Made by a program: the position numbers and the translations under genes
Shown here: positions 57,646 through 64,000 of the stretch, piece after piece
How the letters are laid out: every line of letters starts with the position of its first letter
Numbering within the stretch: the first letter of the stretch is position 1
The notes under the pieces: model-generated
Seen by the model: the letters and a program-made list of their open reading frames with translations, nothing else
Databases searched by the model: none
What the model was told of the DNA's origin: nothing
Assembly: GCF_000182925.2 (NCBI RefSeq)
Contig: NC_026504.1
Location: 1,054,001 to 1,118,000 of the forward strand
Origin: Neurospora crassa OR74A
Taxonomy: Eukaryota > Ascomycota > Sordariomycetes > Sordariales > Sordariaceae
Length of the DNA: 64,000 nucleotides
Reading direction: 5' to 3'

Positions 57646-57714
57646 TGCGGTGTGTGTGTGTGCACGCACACACACCTCTTGCCAAGACTGCACAGGCGAT
57701 TGAGTGTGGGAACG
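57646..57714 (-). repeat. Transposon right terminal inverted repeat
   Basis: 69 bp; the less mutated copy, matching the MITE end over its outer 34 bp except one base. Confidence 0.93.
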
Positions 57715-57889
57715 AGGATCACACAATGGAGTTAAGAAACTACTCATCTCGAGTCCGAGACTACTTAAATTATCGAGCTAGTACATGGCTGTCCACCAAC
57801 TATACTTCAAACGCGTACTACCTCCGAGCCTCGAAACACACCACCATTCCATCTTGTAGTCTTTGAACAAAGACATGAAAGAGGAGCCC

Positions 57890-58148
57890 AAAGCCATGAT
57901 TGAGCCACTTCGATCGAGTTTCAATTGTGTTCACTTTCCCGTCTCACGGCTCGGTGGCTTCAGCCTCACTCTACCGTCATCTAGGACGACCGAAGCTCGA
58001 AAATGTTATTGTTTATGCCTTACCTTTGCCCTGCCTTAACATCTTGGTAGCTCCGTATATGGGATGTGCAAGTTTCCTCACAGGAATGGCTGCCATTCTC
58101 AACCAATATGTTACTGGTTCCGCACAATTTCTTTCCGGAGCCACCTAA
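57890..58148 (+). pseudogene. Possible polyketide-synthase thioesterase fragment
   Basis: The 82-codon frame contains VFTFPSHGSVASASLY, NVIVYALPLPCLN, PYMGCASF and a tail ending QFLSGAT. The pattern resembles the start of thioesterase domains in non-reducing polyketide synthases: LFLFPDGSGSA-SY, VYALNCPYM, a helix and then GPYLLGG. The nucleophile motif GWSAGG and everything after are absent, and no upstream synthase is present. It is a fragment at best. It lies 180 bp from the right end of the transposon. Confidence 0.35.
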
Positions 58149-61100
58149 CACCTCTTTGAACTTGGTACCCAACCGAGGTCGACAATAACGCGCAGAGTAC
58201 TGCATAGTAGTGTAGTCTGAGTCGGCTGCAGGTGCCGTCTGCTAAGACACGGCGCGGCTGAAGGTGGGCCTTCCTGCCCCCGTTCTCCCGGAGCCTCCGA
58301 GACAACGGTAAGCTGCAAGCCTATGTTTGTTTTGTTTCATGGACGGGTACCACGGCCTTGCCTGGCTATATGGTTTTCGCTTTTGTCTAGGAATTCAGTG
58401 AACCCTACATGGAAGCCAAGCGTGTCGCTCCATCTGGCGTAGGGGAATCATGTCATTGGTGGGCGTAAAGAATAACAGACACGCAAACACACAATATCTG
58501 ACCACTGAAACATCATCATATGGTTACTCCATGAGGGTGAACAAACTGAGTGTGCACGTTGCTAACAATCGGTGTAGATACCTAGAGAGTAAGATCACCT
58601 CAAACCAATCAGCATCATGTGCTGCAATCAGTTCATGTGTCTTACTATCAACTAAACCACCACAAAACAGCTGAAGTTTCAAAACCAGAACTTAGTGTAC
58701 GCCTAGTGTAGCTGCTATGCCTCGCTGTCATGCCTCGGTGGGAGAGCTGATATTGCTTGTGCATTGTTGTGCTGCTGACAGGCGGCACAGTCCACACAAA
58801 GAGCCTGTGTGCATGGCGCCAGTGCATGTGCTTCCTTATGCCGTGACTACACCTTTTAGCCAGAAGCAAACGGTGAGGAGGTGGAGGAAGAGGCCGAGAA
58901 ACGGACAACCCGGCACACCCAACTCAACGGCAGCCAGGCCCTTCCGTCCCTTCCCCGCTGTCCATCTAAACTGCACACGACCGGAAACGGTTGAGACTGA
59001 CTGAAGACAGCCCTCATAAGCCGGGAGCCGAGATAAGAATTCCCCAGGGGAATGGGGGGATGATTGATACGATAGATCACCCAACCCACATCGTCCGGGG
59101 TGAAAGAGGCCCTTGCCCGAGTCCATCATGGTCTACTTCCCCAATAACAGCTCTCGTGAGCTCCAGATGGGGATAGATGGAGGGGTGAGACACAGACACA
59201 AACATCGTGAGGCCACAGGCCGACGACGACGAAAGCACCAGTAACATCATGGTATCCGCAGTCAGTAAGTTCATGAGACGGGGTCCGAAAGGCTAGACTG
59301 CCCTTTGCCTCCTTCACCGCCAAGTGAGGGAGCATTTCCCCTCTTCCTGTGACAGATGATGGGGAGTTAGCGGCCGAGTACCCAGCAGCAGGAGACAGAG
59401 CTCCAGCCAATCCTGCTAGATAGGTAGTAGCACCGATGAGATGCGATGGGGTGTTGATGGATCACCGACCGGAGGCTGAGAGCGCGCGACCATTTCTCTC
59501 TCTCTTCCCCCCTCTCTTTCCCTCTCGTTCACGCTTCACGGTACGCCCGGGCCAGTGGGGTCGTATGCGAGATGCATCTTGGAATGGACGGTTGGTATGT
59601 GGTGTACGTATTGTGGTGGTGGTAGTAGTAGTAGTGATACTGGTGTCGACGATAGTGGTTGGTGGTAGGGTATGTTATCCAGTCCCAGCTTTATGCACGA
59701 CAACAACTGTTGTTCATGCCGCTTGTCGGCTATCCCACCCAACCATCACTCAGAGTGCCTTCACACCCACGCACGCCCATGACACTGAATTCGCGGAAGG
59801 TGCCGCATCACGATTGGTAAACAGCTCCGAGAGGCACGATGAAGCCAGGTGTAGTTGACTACATACTTGGTAAAGTACGTAGCACCCAGCAAGAAGTAGA
59901 GATCAGAGAACGGCCGGCAACGACGATGATGGCGATGACGCTGAGACAAGGAAGGGTCCGATCCAGATTGCAGCCAGTGCAGTCTCCCTTATTGACTGGA
60001 CGAGAGGAGCGAAAACAGACGCCGTCTCATCAATCCCTCTGCCACCGGCCCCAGCCCCAAGCCCTTCCAAAGCCCCAAGATAATGCGCTAATGCAAACAC
60101 TTAAATAGCTTGACCCATGAACGCGCGGAGCGAGGGCAGTTGCTTTCTTACCCCATTCTCCTGATGCGGTCCAAGCTCCAACTGTAAAACTAACCAATGT
60201 ACGTCGGCCCAGTTTGCTAGGTTTTGTCGTCCGAGGTATCATATTTTCAGGCGCTTTCCCAGCTTTTCTGGTCTTTCGTCTCGTCTAGACCACTGCCGAT
60301 CAATGATGTTCAGTGGGATGACCCATTGGGACCCATTGGGACCCATTACATGGGACTCCGAGATCTATGCTATATTAGTAACATGGCGGCAGATGTCGGC
60401 GTTTTTTTTCTTTGGTGTGTTTGAGAGATGGTGATCCGTTTCGTCCGTTCCCCTTCCGGAGGTCTCCATCAAATCATGCCGCTCTGGCATGACTGCACAG
60501 AACTGCAGTACTGCGTAGCATGTACGGGGAATGCAGGACAGCGTAGCAATACAGTATGAGACCGGTGATCGTAGAGCGACGCCAGAGCGGGAACAATGCC
60601 TTGGAGATTGCCCAAACACCGGCAGGACTTGGTGATAATTCCCGGTCCGGTAGCAGAAGCCGCCGCACGTACGGTCCTTCCGAGATGTCGTGACGGACTT
60701 CCGGCCGATCAAGTTACTGACACAGCCAAAAGTTTCGACCCAAGTTGACGTGTATGGCTAAAGAGACAGACGTATCTACACTGTGACACTGGGAATGGGA
60801 GAGGCGCGATAATGTCCACTTATCTGGGTAACCCATCGGTTGCTGGCGGCTTTGAGGAGTGAGATGTGCGATTTTGCTTGGTAGATTCCAGGTCGAGATG
60901 TTCGATACATAATGAGAGCCTGACTTACATATGTAGTATACTGCGTAGTTCTAACTGCTGAAATCAGGTGCTGTTGTTAGCATGAAGCTGGTATCCTCGT
61001 AGGCACACTAACACAAAGTACATGTAACTGTTATCGATACTTGTGTAGTGCACACTAGTGGTCTCGATAGACTAAGCCGTGGAGTGTGCTTGTTGCCGAT

Positions 61101-64000
61101 CTCAAGAGCGAAGGTTACACAGCTCCGCAACCGAACACCCGGAAGTCCAAGGAATGCCCGACTGTAGTGCCGACAAACAGCTACGAGCCTACGACGCCGT
61201 CAACACGGCGTGGAACTCGGGTACTGAATCAGCTGAAGACAACTGTCCACTGCGCTGCAAACGACCTGCAATGCTGACTCTTGCGGTGAGTATGGGAGTG
61301 AGCTAGTGGAGGAGAATGGACGACGGAACAGCTCATCAGCTGTCTATAGTGTACTGATCACAAGGATTGAAGGAGTAGTGAAAGAAAGCTCTTTGTCTGA
61401 ATGGAGACATGGATGCAAAAGACAACACAATGCCTGATTTGGTAATGAGAAAACAAACACGTTGGCAACTAGCAAAGTCGATTGGCCAGAGACAAGAGCC
61501 ATTTTCTGAAAGACCTGTGTGAGTGGCTACCGTGAACGCTTCACCGACTTTCTGTGCTGTTGCTGCAACAGCTGCTGGCTTCTGGAGCTTCTTGCTAGCC
61601 AGCAGTAGTGCCAGCTGCCAGCCCAAAGTCGATGCAGCAGCAGTAGCTTGTTTGGGCCCAAGCTGGAGGGGTACTGTACTGTAGTGATCTCAGTGGATGG
61701 CTTTGGAAGTTGGGCGTTGGAGAAGGCATCAACAAAACTGGAGCCCCTCCCCCTCCCCAGAGATTCTCCGTCTCCGTCCCGGAGGAACGAGACAAGTCGG
61801 AAACCGTTGATCGATCAGACCAATGACAGGGGCAATTCTACTTTGTGAGATAGGAGTGGATTCTCACTATGAACCTACTTGGCAGAGTGCCCAGTGGGGT
61901 GCTTCTGGAACTCTCTTGCGTTCTTGCTCCTCCATTTCTCGCTCTGTTTCGGCAACCACCTCCAGCTCCTCCTCGGGCTGCGGCTTTGCCCTGCCATTCA
62001 TTCCATTCTTCCTTCTTGTTTTGTTGTTTTTCTCTTGGGCGGGAATTGGATCGGGGACCCCTGGGTCTTGTTGATGCCCCTGACCTTGTCGTTGTGACAA
62101 TCAACAGTCCACGATCCACATTCATCAACCAAGAGGCCCAGCCAGAGGAGCCGACCGGCCGGCGTCGGCAGGATGTCTCTTGTGGTTGCTCTTTTTGGGC
62201 TATTTTTCGTATCTCAGAATGGGCCATGGAAATGGAGAAAAGTGAAAAACAGAGAAAATGAACCCCACTGTATCATCGTGTTTTTAGTGTACACTAGGCT
62301 TGCTCCCCACTGTAAATCCTTCCCGCTTGCCGGCCCACGCCGTCGTGTTCCAGCTCCAGGGCAGAGGTATCAGTCAGAAGCGAGTCTCCACATTTGGGCA
62401 ACTTTCCGGGCCCCAGACTCAGAGTCTTTTTGTCAAAAGACCGTCCCAGCAATCATTTCCCCCTCGCTTGCGTGCAGTGCCGCCAAGTCAGTGCACACAC
62501 ATGGCCGCACGTACTGTAGTGTAGTGTACTGCGTAGTTAACTGTACGTGGGCACGATCTTGATTTCCCGAACAAGGATATCCACGTCTTGTATCAAGTGT
62601 GATGATTTGAATAAAGGTCAATATCACAACGTTGGAAATGAATCTGTTGGTTAGAAACACGCAGATTGACTCCCGGGAATGGCATAGTGGTCGGAGCTCA
62701 ACAGCCATATTCGTCAAAGATTACCGCGTGGTAGCTTGTAAAGTGCTGAGAGTGATTTGATATTGATAATGTTGGAATGAAGGGGCCATGGGGATCTTCC
62801 CAACCACCAAGCCCCTTAGGCATATTGCCCGCTGGATGCACTGTGCCGCAGCAATGATGATGATGATGATGATGGATGACGACCGTCGACCGTCATCACC
62901 AGCTCCGGAAATTGATTGTTGTTGATCCCGCTGTAATAAAGAAGTCGGATAAAACGATGGATCGCCCTCCATAGAGGGAGGCATGACTTCCCTATTGGGA
63001 TGGGTGGATGGAGGGGCAGATGGGACGCTCGTCGTCGAGGATATCACCTGCTTCCTTCCATGCCTTGTTGCCTTGGCCCTGTTTTAGCCTTGGCTTCTGC
63101 TTTTGCCTCGTGTGTGTGGGAGTCGGGAAGCCATGATTGTCTGTCTGTATGTACATACCTAGGTATATCGAACCCTTCTTGCAACGATGATGAGGCCCTC
63201 GCTTGCCTCCAGCCTTTCCTCTGAATGGAATCCTTTTCCGTCGCCCCTCCCACACTCCCAAATGTCTTCTTGGGTCCAAAGAAAGTAACCCCCTCCAACC
63301 AATCATCGGTCTAAATGCAGACAGTCAGCATGTGAAGCAAGCCTCACTTTTCCCTCTAATTCGTCCCTCCCATTTCATCTCAATTCTCGACTTTCTCACA
63401 GGCGATCAGGCGCAAAGCCAGGGTGAGAAATGCAGGTGCCCGCCCGCAGCAGCAGCAGCAGCACAGACTCGCACCCCCCCCCCCCCCCCCAACCGCCCAC
63501 CACACACAACACTTTTTCGTCCCTCTCGTTTTGAGCTCGGGCCCAGGAAACAGAGAACGAAAAAAAAAGCAGGGCGAGGTGGCACCAGCACGAATCAACC
63601 AATCACCATCCTTCACATCTCTCAAACAGGTCAATGTCTCATCTCTCTTCTGATGCTCAATCGTCGTCCTCGCTTTCTTGCGGCTTGCTTGCTTGCTTGC
63701 TTGCTTGATACCATTCTTCCCAACCACCAACAAAAAACTACCCGAGACTACCGACAGTGAGAGGAGAGACAGAGGGGTCCTTTCTCCTTCCTTCGATTCA
63801 GACCCTTTCCGTTTCTGGTCATGGCGACTGGTAGCCGTTTCATTCTATGTATTGCTTCAGTTTAGTTCAAGTCCCCTCTTTTTTCTATTTTTCATTTTTT
63901 CTCTGTTTTCGATATCGTGCATGATCCAAGGTTGAGACAACACTCACTCACTCACATACCTGGGATTTCGTTCTACACCTGTTTTGGCTATATCCTGCAA
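58149..64000. other. 5.8-kb gene-free, GC-normal region
   Basis: No convincing gene on either strand; all frames are short or low-complexity. Microsatellites: GTG/GTA at 59,611-59,635, GAT at 62,854-62,874, CAG at 63,446-63,462, C(17) at 63,474-63,490 and CTTG at 63,683-63,708. A 10-bp unit ACCCATTGGG is repeated at 60,321-60,347. The word TACTGCGTAG recurs at 60,509, 60,939 and 62,527. Pyrimidine-rich sequence and purine/pyrimidine-biased repeats from about 63.2 kb to the edge resemble the long promoter and 5' leader of fungal regulatory genes, so a gene may start beyond 64 kb on the plus strand. Confidence 0.5.

Larger units (their letters stand above)
53379..57714. mobile_element. 4.3-kb DNA transposon with long TIRs, RIP-inactivated
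   Basis: The element is bounded by inverted repeats of 71 bp (53,379-53,449) and 69 bp (57,646-57,714) that start CGTTCCCACACTCAATCGCC. They differ only at a few G/A positions and two bases of an AC run. The interior is AT-rich and RIP-mutated, in contrast to normal flanks and almost unmutated terminal repeats. The minus strand near the right end encodes a DDE transposase relic. The left half has plus-strand protein remnants. No clear target duplication is visible (AC left, AG right), which is unexpected for a Tc1/IS630-type element, normally TA. The MITE at 42.8 kb belongs to the same family. Confidence 0.92.

Noticed and set aside
61838-62261. Overlapping frames on both strands near 62 kb
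   Set aside because: Both strands are open in several frames because of low stop density; no recognisable protein.
63203-63760. Plus-strand 185-codon frame
   Set aside because: Built from CAG, poly-C and CTTG simple repeats in a likely leader region; no domain.

Overview
The window reads as nuclear DNA of a filamentous ascomycete (Pezizomycotina). Supporting signs are genes with short GT-AG introns (55-75 bp) and CTAAC/CTGAC-like branch points, TTAGGG-type repeats, and long transposon tracts carrying the mark of repeat-induced point mutation (RIP): CpA/TpG almost replaced by TpA, with in-frame TAA/TAG stops in otherwise readable coding sequence. The species cannot be fixed from sequence alone.

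Region 1, about 1-33.5 kb, is one gene-free, AT-rich, RIP-degraded block. Recognisable inside it are: retroelement-like coding remnants (0-2.7 kb and 5.6-9.5 kb); a 430-bp AAT microsatellite (5.0 kb); a Helitron with Rep and Pif1-like helicase remnants (about 13.7-19.2 kb); telomere-like TTAGGG and CCCTAA clusters (20.4 and 21.2 kb); a tRNA-Phe-derived sequence (21.8 kb); and a complete Ty3/gypsy LTR retrotransposon with 194-bp LTRs and a perfect 5-bp target duplication (23,330-31,156). A few GC-rich islets survive.

Region 2, about 34-53 kb, is normal gene space. An intron-containing tRNA-Pro stands at the border. Then come a sterol C-5 desaturase (ERG3), a disordered conserved hypothetical protein, a truncated TauD-type dioxygenase pseudogene, a Cys-rich single-pass membrane protein, a broken monocarboxylate-type MFS transporter, a 314-bp MITE, a TFIIIC WD-repeat subunit (Tfc6-like), a PAQR/haemolysin-III receptor-like protein with a poly(A) leader, and a secreted protein built of repeats separated by Kex2-type KR sites. 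The genes share no pathway. The common theme is housekeeping genes interleaved with decaying accessory genes.

Region 3, 53.4-57.7 kb, is a 4.3-kb RIP-mutated DNA transposon. Its 69-71 bp terminal inverted repeats belong to the same family as the MITE at 42.8 kb. It carries a dead DDE transposase of the fungal Tc1/IS630-like type and a second unidentified ORF. A thioesterase-like fragment sits just outside it.

Region 4, 58.2-64 kb, is GC-normal but has no convincing gene. It may be a long regulatory or 5'-leader region of a gene beyond the right edge.
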